Shown here in pieces: positions 23,006 through 34,846 of a stretch of 64,000 bases of DNA. A program made the position numbers and the translations under genes. Source of the stretch: Tetraselmis striata (Eukaryota; Chlorophyta; Chlorodendrophyceae; Chlorodendrales; Chlorodendraceae); the NCBI GenBank assembly GCA_006384855.1, contig VCJN01001504.1, forward strand, positions 1 through 64,000. Direction: 5' to 3'. Below the pieces are notes generated by a model that was not told the origin of the DNA, searched no databases, and saw nothing but the letters and a program-made list of their open reading frames with translations. Each line of letters begins with the position of its first letter. The first letter of the stretch is position 1.

Positions 23006-23550
23006 GCAGCGCGGGGCGAGTGGGTGGGGGGGGGGGGGGGGGGTGAAGGACTGTGATCTGTGGTGAGGAAGAGTGACGGCCGATGACCGTTCTCGGACGG
23101 GCCGTTGACCGGGGTGCATAATATCCAGCTACGGGTCAAAATAATTGATGACTCAAATACCGTGTTATTTCGTGCTTCTTTCGTATGTCGGAAATAGTTC
23201 TATACTAGTAAGTACACCCGAATCCAATCCAAGGAATATATCATCCCATGAAGGAATATTATTGCCACGCCACTGTACTCTCGTACCGTTATGACTCTCG
23301 AGTAGGGAATATTTTATCTTCCAGTAATAGTAATATATAGTCGCAGTAGTTAGCCCTGTATATTCGTCGCGGTGCAAAATACATGAACCTGATGACGACG
23401 ACGAGGTACACTGTAGTGTGCGCACGCGCGCCGTTGGTCCAGCAGGGGTCAGAGCGGCGGCAGACAGAAACCACGTCATTTCCACCTCTCCCTCACCGCT
23501 ACCCACCAAGAAACCCGCTCATCTACCGCGTCAACCTACCTACCGCCAGA
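23006..23550. promoter_or_regulatory. Shared divergent promoter region of the transposon
   Basis: The transposase gene leaves leftwards from about 23,005 and the methyltransferase-like gene rightwards from 23,551, so the 545 bp between their start codons must hold both promoters. An 18-base G run lies at 23,026-23,043, close to the transposase start. I recognise no specific element. Confidence 0.55.
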
Positions 23551-26500
23551 ATGGCGCCGAAGAAGAACGAGCCTGCCAAGGACAAGGAAGACAAGGACGA
23601 CGCCACCCCAGGTGAGTTGCGCGCGCGTACAGTAGCTGCCTGCCTGCTCGACGCGTGATACGGCCAGATATAGCGAGTTCAGTTAGGGTTCCCTGTAGAA
23701 GCGGTGTAATCTAGGACCGCTCGAGGTGTAGGCAGACGAGTGGGAATAGAAACCCAAACGAGACGAGCGGCATCAGGGTCCTGCAGGGTAGTATTACGTC
23801 CCGTCGAGGCAGCTGCGGCAAGCAGTAAGGATGCTAATTGGTGGTGGGAGGGGGTGGGGGTGAAGAGCGGCCAGGGGGAACCTCTGCCTGTACTCCGCCG
23901 TAAGGAGTGGTTTAATATTAGTGTGAAGCACAGTACTTAAAGACATAACATTATTAAACCGCAGTACATAATGTATTGAAAATAGTTTTGTCATCAGTGG
24001 GACGAAACGGTTTGTCATCAGCGGGACGAAACGTTCTGTCATCAGTGGGACGAAACGGTTTGTCATCAGTGGGACGAAACGGTTTGTCATCAGTGGGACG
24101 AAACGGTTTGTCATCAGCGGGACGAAATGGTTTGTCATCAGCGGGACGAAACGGTCTGTCATCAGTGGGACGAAACGGTTTGTCATCAGCGGGACGAAAC
24201 GTTCTGTCATCAGTGGGACGAAACGGTTTGTCATCAGTGGGACGAAACGGTTTGTCATCAGTGGGACGAAACGGTTTGTGAGCAGTGGGACGAAACGGTT
24301 TGTCATCAGCGGGACGAAAGGGTTTGTCGTCAGCGGGACGAAACGTTCTTTCATCAGTGGGACGAAACGTTCTGTCATCAGTGGGACGAAACGGTCTGTC
24401 ATCAGTGGGACGAAACGGTTTGTCATTAGTGGGACGAAACGTTCGGTCATCAGTGGGACGAAACGGTATGTCATCAGTGGGACGAAACGGTCTGTCATCA
24501 GTGGGACGAAACGGTTTGTCATCAGTGGGACGAAACGGTATGTCATCAGTAGGACGAAACGTTCTGTCATCCGCGGGACGAAACGGTCTGACAGGATATA
24601 ATATTTATAGGCCGAAGGTCCAAGCGGACATCAAAACCTACCGAGAAAGCAAAAGAATTCGATGCGCTCGGAGCGCTAGTCGGGAGAAAACACAAGGCGT
24701 CATCTTCTGTGCCAGAGCAGCCGGCGGCGAAGAAGAGCCGTGCAGCCTCAGCTTCTGCAGCTAGAGCCGGCGCTGAGGCATCAGGTAACCCCTGGAAACC
24801 GAGCCTTTTAGGAGGTAGGGTGCCGGCTTACGGCACGCACTCGCAAGGAGAAAGATCGGCCGCCTTGCTTTTGAGGGCCCGAATCAAGAGCGGTCAGGTC
24901 CTCTCAGATGCTCAAATGCAGACAGCGCGAAGGCTAATGGATTACGAAAAGCTCATGCAAGCTTACTATCAATCAGGTCCTTGCCTCTCCAATCATATGA
25001 TTTTTGTGAGTGCACTGTGTCATATTGACATTGTTTGAAATCATGTGCGTTGACAGGTTCGAAAGGACGCGCACATGAGCCAGTAGCGACTCAAGCTTCA
25101 AAGGAATCCAAGGGAAAAGAGAAGGTTTCAGAGACGATTGTGACTCCAGGTAATTGTGACTGAAAGTATCAATCCCTGCCTTCTCACTCCCTTCGATTAC
25201 TTTCTCGTCAATGAGTTATCTGACGTTCCAACAGGTCGTAAATTGTCGGAGGCAACCGCGTCGGAAGCAGCTGGTAAATCGGGATCCCCAGGTAAGAAAA
25301 AATACGCTTGGCTTTGATGGTGTATGGCGATACCGTTCAGTAGTTAATCGTGACGCCCACTGCAGGTGTGTTGAGTACTCTCTACTCATTCTTTACAGGT
25401 TCCCCGAATCAAGCCTCTTCTTTGTCTAAAGGCCCATCTCAAGTACCGGAAACATAGCCGGAGCCGGAGCCCGAGCCCACTCGGCTTGACCCGGAGCCAG
25501 AGGCCGAGCTCGAGACTCCAGCGCCGACTACCGGGCAAGCGTCTGGTTCTGGAGCCTCTGGTTCTCGAGCCCCTATTGCCGAGGCTCCGAGAAGGGTTCC
25601 TGAATTCCTCAGTATGTGCACGGATGAAGAGGTCTTCGGCACAGAGAAAGAACAGCGGCAACGGGCGGCAGAGAAGCGTAAGCAAGCTCTCGACATCACC
25701 GGCACTTCCGGACCCGAGAGGAAGACAAAGCTGATGACGGTCGCCTCTTACGACGACTTCTTTGACGAGAGGGACGGGTCCCAAGAAGATGACTCCTACA
25801 GCGACTTTACCTCAAGGAGCTGGACTATCCACTGGTTCAAGAACGCAAGTGCTGAGGTCGAGATCTATTTGTACATCGAATTGCACAAGGCGAGCCTGCT
25901 GACTGGCAAGGACTTTTTCGATGATCCGAAGGGGCCACTTCTCGCATGTATCGGAAAGATCAAGGACGTCGAGCTGGACTCGGCCGGAAACTACGAGGTG
26001 AGTAAAGCTTATATGATGTCTGAATTCGTGTCAATGTCGTGTTTCAATAAGTATTAATATTCTTGTGCTTGTTACCGCAGATATCTCTTGAACCTTATCG
26101 CTTGACAGTGCACAAGGAGTTCAGGATCGATGTCAGCTTTGAGAGGTTGCTACTCCACGCGATCCAACCGCCACTCTCCTTCCAACCGCGGTTCCAGTCT
26201 TACTACGCATGGACTTTGGTCGAGCGCAATGTGATGGCGCAGGCGCTGACAGCTTTCGCGTCTGGTCAGATTGACATCGATGACTTGGCCAACATTGACA
26301 AGGATTTTAAGAACGCGCTTCCATACGTCAACACGTTGGCCGTCCCGCCGGCCTTGAATGGCTTCAACAACACCGGTGCCGTCGACTGGATCTCTTACGG
26401 CCACCTCAGAGTCGAGATTGTTGATCCAGAGGTGAAGACATCTCACGGTGGCGACATCAACACGTTATACGCCGACAGAGTCAACCTCGTCGTCGACAAG

Positions 26501-29500
26501 GATACGGGGCTGCCTCACATTTTCAGCTTCATATCCGATAAGTTCGTCGCTCCGCCGCCGGAATTTGAATTCCGTTCCCCAAAGCTGCAAGACTGCAATA
26601 TGGTGGCGCAAAGCTACAAGGTAAAAGCCTATCGCGACATGTTGTACCTATCCGGATCAGATATGTGTAGTTACATGTAAATCAATACACAATGCAACTT
26701 ACTGACATCCATTTCTTGCATTTGTTATTCAGAGGAATCCTTCCCTGTCCGCCGAGAATTTCTCGGTGTCCTTTCCAGTAGTCCACAAGAACCGCGATTT
26801 TTTCTCCGAAGAGTACGAGCCCCTCGCTCTGACCATGGCCAACTTCAAGGAGCTAGTCGCAGCACACGAAGGCGGGGAGAACCCGGGGTTGGCGGATTCA
26901 AGTTCCTACAAGCCAGAGATCGACGTCATCATCGATTTTCTTAGCGCCTACGGCGCGCGTCAAGCCAACATCGACGGCAGCCACAGACGGGAGGCGAAGC
27001 GCATGGTGAAAGAAAACTACCCGGAAATCTACAAAGCCAACAAAGGCATCCACCTCACGTCGGCTAAGATGTACATCGGCCTCTCGCCGGAAGTCTGCCG
27101 CTACATGTCTATGAAGCTCAACGAGGCGGGTCACACCGTCGTGGGAGACACGTCGATGCACAAACTCCTGGTGAGTGACCCATTTTCCAAGATTACTATT
27201 TAGCAGAGCGTGGCAGCAAATAGGCGTAAAGTGTGACAAAAGTCGTTCTGTCGTTAGCGGGTTAAAAATATGACAGCGGGACGAAACGGTCTGTCATCAG
27301 CGGGACAAAACGGTTTGTCCTCAGTGGGACGAAACGGTTTGTCATCAGCGGGACGAAACGGTCTGTCATCAGTGGGACAAAACGTTCTGTCATCAGTGGG
27401 ACGAAACGTTCTGTCATCAATGGGACGAAACGGTCTGTCATCAGTGGGACGAAACGGTATGTCATCAGTGGGACGAAACGGTATGTCATCAGTGGGACGA
27501 AACGGTCTGTCATCAGTGGGACGAAACGGTCTGTCATCAGTGGGACGAAACGGTATGTCATCAGTGGGACGAAACGGTATGTCATCAGTGGGACGAAACG
27601 GTCTGTCATCAGCGGGACGAAACGTTCTGTCATCAGCGGGACGAAACGGTCTGTCATCAGTGGGACGAAACGGTTTGTCATCAGTGGGACGAAACGGTTT
27701 GTCATCAGTGGGACGAAACGGTTTGTCATCAGTGGGACGAAACGTTCTGTCATCAGCGGGACGAAACGAAACGGTCTGTCATCAGCGGGACGAAACGGTT
27801 TGTCATCGAGGTACAAGCGTTCGGAATTTTGAAATCGGTGCAATTGTTTCTGCAGAACCTTCGCAGATGTTTCGAGAGCTGGTATGCAAAACAGGATGCA
27901 AATCGCCCCGGCTTTAGGGCACTTCCGCAAATCAGGGTAGTGAAGGAGTTCAAGAAGTCTGAAGTTCTTCAAGTTGAACTTGAGAAGATCGGCATCAAAG
28001 ATGAGAAGAGCGGCGAGTTCTCAAATTTGATTGACCTCTGCTCGCGCCCACAACGGTGAGCTGCGTACATGATGAAAATTTATCGTGTTGTTAATGCTCC
28101 TAGATTCTGACAAATGATTTGCGCAGTGTTTTTGAGCCCCTTGAGCAGATTTCTGAAGCCTACCGGCATGTGGACCTCGGGGTTCGAGGATGGGACGAAG
28201 CCAGAACCAAACTCGGAGACATGTTTGTGTACTACCAGCAAGAACTCGATAGAGTCAAGCGCCTCAATAGCGGCAGGCAACTCACCCAGAAGGAAGTGAG
28301 CAAGGTTTACGAAGCAATTCGGAAGCCTATCAATACAATCCTCGATAACAAGAAGTACGGCTTCGGGAAAGACAGAGCTCACTTCCGAGTCGCCCTCATG
28401 GAGGTAAGTTGTGACCGACCCCAGTGTCTTAATCATATGGAATACTATCATTGATTCCTTTCTCCGTACTGAAGTTTGTTTTTCGACCCAGGATGTCGGC
28501 TTTGGACCCCATGCGCCCTGGCTAGACGAGCCGTCTCTTGCCAAGCAGAGCGACAGCGCGGATCTCCCTGTGGGCCAGATGTACCTGGTGGTTGGACTGC
28601 TCATCCAAGGCGAGCACAGTGTGACCCCGAGCCTCTACGAGCTGGTGGATGACATTAAGCACGCCGGCGACAATGGCCCCATGGCTGTTACGCACACCAA
28701 CGCGGAGTGGCTCGCGATGATTGAGACCTGGAGGTTTCGCGATCTCTTGCGTCGAGCAAGCATCAAGCTCATGAATGTCATTGACACGGCCAAGGGCAGG
28801 GAGACAATCCAACTGCTGACGCCGGACGAACCGGCCAGGAATTGGGGGAAATATCTCTCGGACCACATCATCGATTGGGATGTGCAAGACAAAGTGTCGG
28901 ATGAGCAAGCGGCCGCTCGCCTTGACGCCATCACCAAGTTCCGAGCCAATGTTGATGACCTCGGCCCAACAGGCTTCCCCAGAAAGTTCCAGGATTTGTT
29001 CAAAGGTGCTCATCGCTCCGGTCCGTTGATGGTCTTGCTGACCCCTCCTGCCAGATGGGGGGATATGAAATCCGCCGATTGTCTCACACCACTACCGGTT
29101 CGAGAGCATATCGCGGCCACCAACACCACCATCAGGAGTGAGGCGTATCGCATCAAGAATCAGATGCCGGACTTAGTCATCTCCTTCTTCACAGAGTTTG
29201 CTCTTCTGGCATGTGCGCCGGAGCTTATCGCGGTTTCCGTTCCGAATGTTTATAATGAGCTGTGGATATCGATGAAGGTAACTAAGATCTTGTGCAACCA
29301 CAAATGCTCTTCTGAATTTTCGTTGTGAGCTATTAACCTGAATCTGTTTTCTGACACACACAGGCCGAGGAACTTCCGGTGATGCCCAAGGGAGAAGGGG
29401 TCGAGAAGGATGACAAGGTGTGGTTGAACACGGAGCTTTGCAAGACTTGCATTGTGGAGGGGAACTTCAAGGCTCCCGCGACAAAACAATTCGTCGCGGA

Positions 29501-30645
29501 CGCCATGTCGGCAGTTCGTGCCAAAAAGGCAACAGTCTTCATTGCCGACGCGCTTTTCGGAGCTGGTTCGCACACATGGGACTCGAAGGATGCTGCGTGG
29601 GGTACGGACGACTTCAACGACGTGTTTGCTTTCGCGAGGCAAGACAACCCCCACAACCCCGGTGCGTACTAGATGACTGTGCTTTCATTTATCTCATTCC
29701 CGATTTACCCCCGCGCAGGCAGTTGAATATCCATACTGGATCTTCTGACGTCCACACTGCTCTCGATGGGTGCCATTTCTTCATTCACCTCTCGGACCAG
29801 CAACTTGGATCCGCAATCACAGCCGTTCAAAAACAAGCTGAGGACCTCATCTATCACGTCCTGACTTGGGCCAAGGATTGCGGGATGAAGATGGGCAGCT
29901 CTCTGCGTCACGACGCTGAGTACTACCTCTACGTCAGGAAGCCCCCGCCAAGCATCATAACTGACAACATCCGTTTCGATGATCCCCGAAGGTGAGATTT
30001 GATCCGTGGAAAATAGCCGGCTTGTATTTATTTACTCGCTAAGCCGGTTGTGCCTTTCCAGATTCTCTACATCCATCATATTGGGTCACTTCAAAGACAG
30101 TTCGAAATTGAAGGACGAGAACAGACATACGGTGAACAAGTACCAAAAGCCTATCGCTCTCTTCGCCAAGCACCTTAAGATGGCGGCAACAGACGGGACA
30201 ACAATCGTCGACGTCACAACCGGAACCGGGACAACCGCGGTGCGTGAGGGGTGCAACCCGGGTGGGTGTCTTAATGGATCAGCATAAAAAAACTAACGCC
30301 TTGTGCGGTTTGCCACGCCTTTTCCAGGTCGCTGCGGCCTTTTCCGTGTGATGGGACCATATGGATCATACCTACTCGTTCACACACAAGAACTTGAAGA
30401 TTATCCTCATTGACAACCAGAAGACGCAAATCGCTGGGATGAAGTCCAGGATGACCTCATGGTTCAAAGAGAAGCCATGGGACGAGACTCAACAACTGCG
30501 TCCAAGTGACTTCGAGAAGTGGCCGGGTCTACCCCATCCAATGACCGTGTCAGAGGAGTTCTCAGAGCGTCTTGCGGCAGCGAAGAAGAGGCAAGAGGCG
30601 GCAGAGCGCCGAGGGGATTATGTGATCGAAGATGATGATATGTAG
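23551..30645 (+). CDS. Large protein with degenerate permuted adenine-methyltransferase-like C-terminus
   Basis: Fourteen exons keep phase throughout: 23,551-23,611; 24,611-24,784; 25,057-25,149; 25,235-25,291; 25,399-25,997; 26,081-26,620; 26,733-27,170; 27,856-28,055; 28,127-28,403; 28,492-29,277; 29,364-29,665; 29,719-29,991; 30,062-30,239; 30,328-30,645. They total 1,432 codons. The first exons are lysine-rich and low complexity, all joined in phase 1. The middle (about residues 200-1,100) is globular and unrecognised. The end resembles permuted N6-adenine methyltransferases: VFIADALFGAGSHTWD...DDFND sits where TDPPYG...WD is usual, then KYQKPIALFAKHLKMAATDG, then VDVTTGTGTTAVAA in the place of DPFxGSGTT, then NLKIILIDNQ. 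DALF replaces DPPY, so catalysis is doubtful. One in-frame TAG is at 25,455-25,457. A TGA at 30,349-30,351 falls inside a possible 45-base GT-AG intron (30,346-30,390). Confidence 0.72.
23984..24592 (+). repeat. 24-bp minisatellite array 2
   Basis: About 25 units of the same 24-bp repeat in the same orientation as arrays 1 and 3, inside intron 1 of the methyltransferase-like gene. Variation clusters at two places: GGTTTG/GGTCTG/GTTCTG/GGTATG, and CAGTG/CAGCG. Confidence 0.92.
27277..27808 (+). repeat. 24-bp minisatellite array 3
   Basis: About 22 units of the same repeat inside the 685-base intron between exons 7 and 8 of the methyltransferase-like gene. It has the same orientation and the same variant classes as the other two arrays. 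Confidence 0.92.
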
Positions 30646-30885
30646 TACAATTCCGCAAAATTAGCCGCTCATATGTTTTGTCCTAGTTTGGACAGAGTTT
30701 CAGCCCCCGATGGCGCAAACTTCTTGTAACCATCCCGTTTCCTTAAATCTTTTGATTTGTCCCTGCTTGGACGGAATTGGTTTCCCCGACTTGGCACAAA
30801 ATGAACCAACCGGCATTCATATTAGCTTGCAATCCCACTGCTGCCCCCAAACCCTAATTTAGACCTAACCACAATGCACCGCGTG

Positions 30886-30915
30886 CCTCGGGGCAAAATA
30901 GGTTGCATTACTGCT
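30886..30915 (-). repeat. Right terminal inverted repeat
   Basis: Read on the minus strand it starts AGCAGTAATGCAACCTATTT and continues TGCCCCGAGG, matching the left end with about five differences in 30 bases. TTAGGGTTTG follows further in. Confidence 0.85.
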
Positions 30916-33900
30916 TCGGGCAGCTTGTTCGCGTAACGCGGTCTCGTCGGAATATCGGCCTAATGCCATCACCCCGCACTTAAGTACCCCAAACCCCATG
31001 GAATGGTCCTCCGCCCACTGCGACACTGAAGTGGGCGAACATGGCATGCATGTTGTCGAAACAGCCCGTGATACCAACAGCGTCGTCCGCGTATAACTGA
31101 CCCGGCACCCTTAGTGGTTGTTTTGCCGCTAATGTCGGTGCACCCTGGTACATCACACCCTAGATGTTCTACCCCATCGAATATATCGTTAAAAAAATAT
31201 GTTAAATAGGATGGGAGAAGCGGGGCATCCCTGTCGGAGGCCACGCTCTATGGGTATGGGGTCTGATAGTGTTCCCGGGGCCACCCCTGTCTTGACCCGT
31301 ACCATACTATCCATGTATAAAGTTTTAATGAAGGTAAGCATATGACCCGTGACTCCTATGGCTTGTAGTTTTAGGAATAAAAACTCGTGAGGTACGGTGT
31401 CGTATGCCTTCCTAAAGTCAATAAAACCCGCGTACGTGGGTAGACCTCCCGCTTGCTTGGCGACGAGCCGCGATATCGAGCAAGCTGACGACTAACTTCC
31501 ATGGGGCCCTCCTCATTCCGCATGAAACCCGCTTGCCAACGGCGGATTATCCCTTTAGCTTGGCAGATGTCTTGCAAGCGTTGGGCAATGACGGTCATAA
31601 GGAGTTTCATAGCCGCACCCATAGTCGAAATTCCCCTATAATTGTCCATAACCGCCGTGTCGCCTTTGTTGGGCACCGATACTATGGCCGAGCTACGTCA
31701 CTGCTGGGGGGTATAGTTCTTAGTCCATACCCCGTTAATTAAGGCCAGCAATGTCTTGCCAAAAAGGCTATTTGGGGCGTACGTATATCGCCAATTTTAA
31801 AGCCCCCGCAGTAATCCCATCATGCCCGTGGGCCTTATTATTTTTTTAACGCCTAAGAGCCTTGACTAGTTCCTCCCATGTTATATGCCCATTATCCCCG
31901 TTTAGTGCGGGGGCAATGGGTGGCGATGTACCGTGGCGGTGTTACCACGCCGCACGGTATATCGCAACCCGTTGTGCTAGGTGGTGGGGGTCACGCAGCA
32001 GCTCCCGATTGTGCGGCGCCAATCATGCATTGATTTCGTCCGGCTCGGTATGAAGTACCCCCGATACCGGATCGCGTATTGATTGGTCGTTCGCGCCCTC
32101 GAATGAGCCCTGCCCCTTACGGAGAGAGCGCGCCCACTTCCAGAACTCATGTCTCCCACCACCCTTCTTGAAATCCTGAACCGCTTTCTGCACGGCCCGC
32201 TCCCTCTGGCGGCGGCGATTATTACGTACTAGTGTCCGGACCCTATGCCGTGCAACAGCATAATCTGCCGACGCTAGAGTGGCATCCCGAGGGCCCCTAG
32301 TCCCCCGGCACGCCATAAAGGCCATGCGCCGACGAGTAATCGCACCTAGGATAGACCGTTGCAGCGGCGGCCCTAGGCCACGACGCTTGGGCTTGGTAAC
32401 AACCCCTACCTCACGCGCCGCCGACCATATTGCCTGGTTAAAGTGGTCGGCGCCGGTGTAGTCTAGGGACCCCCCCCCCCCCCCCCTTCCCCCTCCCGAG
32501 GGCCCGCCGTCTACAGGTGGGTCATCTAGAAGGGTGAGCACCGCGAACGGATTAGTGGTGACAAAATCGTGGAACGGCTTCGGCCATTCAGAGGGAGAGT
32601 CACCGTGGGCAGGTTTGGGAATGGACCTTGCAGACATGCGTTCATGCATGGGACGAGGTGGAGAGGTATCCTCACGGATGGCGCCCATGGGGAAACAAGA
32701 CAGGACAGGGAAGTGATCGAAGGTGTCCCAAGAGTAGTCCACCCATGCCGAGGGCGAGACGAGGGGGGGGAGGGCCCATAGTGGGAGGCCATACGATGAA
32801 GTGGTCGAGAACGCGGCAGCTGCCCCTACGACAAGTATCGCGTTCTCGCGCCGATGCATCCCGCGGCCACATGGGCTTACCGCCGGGAAGGCACCGCCAA
32901 CGCCTGAGTAGAGCCGTCAACTCCCTTTCATCCATGTTCCACCCCCCCCCCCCCACCCCCACCACCACCACGATCATATCCCTCGGATAACTCGCACAAA
33001 GCCGTACCAACTCTTTGCGCATGCGGTCCCGATACGGTTCCCTCTGTGAGCCGGTGTGCAAATAGGCCGAGATAAATATGGTGGCCGCGGAGTCACTGCA
33101 ACCTCCCCCCACCCGGACACATGTCCAACGTGGGTGGGGCGCGCCGACTGCCCGCGCCCGGTACGGCGACTGGACTAACACACAACACCCACGTTCCGAT
33201 GCAACGCGGTCACCGAACGACTAGTAGTAAGAGTACCCATTAAAACGCACTCGCATATCGGTCACCCTGATCGTGGTCTCCTGAACGAGCAAAACATCTA
33301 CATTTCACTCGATCAGCAGCGCGCCAACATCCTCCTTAGAAGACAACCCATTCACATTAAGCGTCGCAACGCACAGGTGGGCGGGCATGGAAGGGAAGGG
33401 AAAGGGAAAGGGGAGGGCGGGCGGCGTGGCGATCCCAGTACGAGCGGTGTTCTCGCAAGTATCACCCCCACCGGCATGCAAAACGTTGTAAACGCTCGCG
33501 GATATGCCCTTGGGTATAATACACATCAAAGCGCACTAGCCCATCCCGCTGCAACACACGAACGATCTTCGGAATGGCCGAGGGCCGGCTATTAAACGCC
33601 CGATCGACGCGGCTCCAATAGGCATGTAGTGGCGACGGGTCCCCCCAACAACAAACACGACGCATGGACGCCCTAGCGCCCCCGGCCAGGTGCCCAACCG
33701 TCCAAGGGAGAACCCCCGTCACTATGACGGCTGCACCCGGTGGCGCGCGGTTGCCCATATCGGGCCAACTCTACCGGAGCTACGGTTATGTTATACCAGG
33801 TGGGAAAACTCGGTAATGCGGTAGGGTCATGGCAAACATTCCCTAGCGCGAGGTATAAGGGTTACGGATCCCCGAGTCGCCGCATCAGGGCCGACATCGG

Positions 33901-33950
33901 CACAGGGGCGGATACCACTCGGTTAAGGACTAGTTCTTACGCGATGGGGC
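30916..33950 (-). mobile_element. LINE, 5' part (interrupted by the 12-kb transposon)
   Basis: Minus-strand LINE. From its 5' side it has an ORF1-like piece (about 33,758-33,462, containing VRVLQRDGLVRFDVYYTQGH), then the endonuclease start CVATLNVNGLSSKEDVGALL (about 33,370) with VDVLLVQETT downstream. A linker lies at about 32,490-32,025. The reverse-transcriptase block DNYRGISTMGAAMKLLMTVI is near 31,620, and the palm motif YADD is at 31,082-31,093. It ends KCGVMALGRYSDETALREQAAR at the transposon junction. TCGG (30,916-30,919) is the right copy of the target duplication. Several stops and frame changes, plus C runs at 32,470-32,486 and about 32,941-32,954, show that it is dead. Confidence 0.8.
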
Positions 33951-34846
33951 GCTAAGGCCTGCCGTTTTGACCGCAGGCGGGCGGGCGGGCGGGGGTAATC
34001 TTGCCTGCGGAGCGGAGCCGGGTTGCACCAAGAATCCTGTTCCGACCTCGTGACGTCATGCCCTGGCCTTTTCAATCCAGGCTTGTCCTGGTCGATCTGA
34101 CCTCTCGGCGGGGGGGGGGGGGGGAGGGGGGGGGGGGGGGGGGGGCTCGACGCAGGCAATTAATTAGTCGGTTAGTTCCCTAACCGCGCGACCGATCGCG
34201 GGATCCTCGCCGACACACGCAACCGCGACAACCGGTAAAACCCGCGAAGCTGCGCGTCTAGTCCCAAAGGAGGGCCGTTGGAGTGCTGATGACCGGCTGG
34301 CTGGCTGGCTGCCTAGCGCTGGGGGCTTGGCGACGGCTGGCGGGCTGGCGGGCTGGCGGGCTGACGGGCGATCGGCTCGCTCGGCGGAGCGGACGGCGTC
34401 GCGAGTACTTAAGGGCAGTGCTGCGCTTAACACAGGGAAAAAGCGGCTGAGAAGTGAGAATAATCCTGGGTTATTCTCATTTTAAGATATCAGAATACTG
34501 CTGGTTTAACCATTGTGGGGGCGCATTTGCCATAGATGTGAATCTTTTACATTTTTGGGTGTGAGTAGGCCCACGGGGCGTACTGTCCGCACTGAAAAGG
34601 CCGGTAGCATAGCGGAGTGGGTGGGTTGCGCAAGCTGGTCAGTTGGCGCAAAGGCAGAAGGTGGACTCCCCTCGTGGTGCGGGTGAGTCATGTAGTAGGG
34701 CTGTCGCACGTTGTCGCTAGCGCCGCTGGAGATCGGGAAGTCCAAGCGGTACGCCTACTGCGAGTACAAGTAGCTAGCATTCAAACTAAAATGTCAACGT
34801 TCCCAATACCGGTGACAAATTAGCCCGGTGTAATCAAACCTCTATA
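33951..34846. other. Low-complexity stretch, no gene
   Basis: Contains GGCGGGCGGG repeats (about 33,976), G runs at 34,110-34,124 and 34,126-34,145, and short GGCT/GGCG tandem repeats (34,290-34,365). I see no supported coding sequence. Confidence 0.6.

Larger units (their letters stand above)
18841..30915. mobile_element. 12,075-bp DNA transposon with DUF7869-like transposase and methyltransferase-like gene
   Basis: The ends are exact: imperfect terminal inverted repeats of about 30 bp, a 4-bp TCGG duplication, and a LINE whose reading frame is restored once the element and one duplication are removed. Inside are two divergent genes, a transposase (minus, 19,134-23,005) and a protein of about 1,400 residues with a methyltransferase-like C-terminus (plus, 23,551-30,645), which share a 0.5-kb intergenic region. 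Three arrays of one 24-bp repeat sit in introns, and palindromic TTTTGTCC motifs lie near both ends. The transposase reads across more than one frame in exon 2, and the second gene has one in-frame stop. This copy is therefore probably inactive but not ancient. I cannot assign a named superfamily. Confidence 0.88.

Noticed and set aside
21515-27808. CRISPR-like arrays
   Set aside because: Units are contiguous 24-bp tandem repeats with no spacers, in a eukaryotic transposon.
30346-30351. A TGA stop in the methyltransferase-like gene
   Set aside because: It lies in a 45-base GT-AG segment whose removal restores the expected motif spacing, so it may not be a true stop. I keep only the TAG at 25,455-25,457 as a likely lesion.
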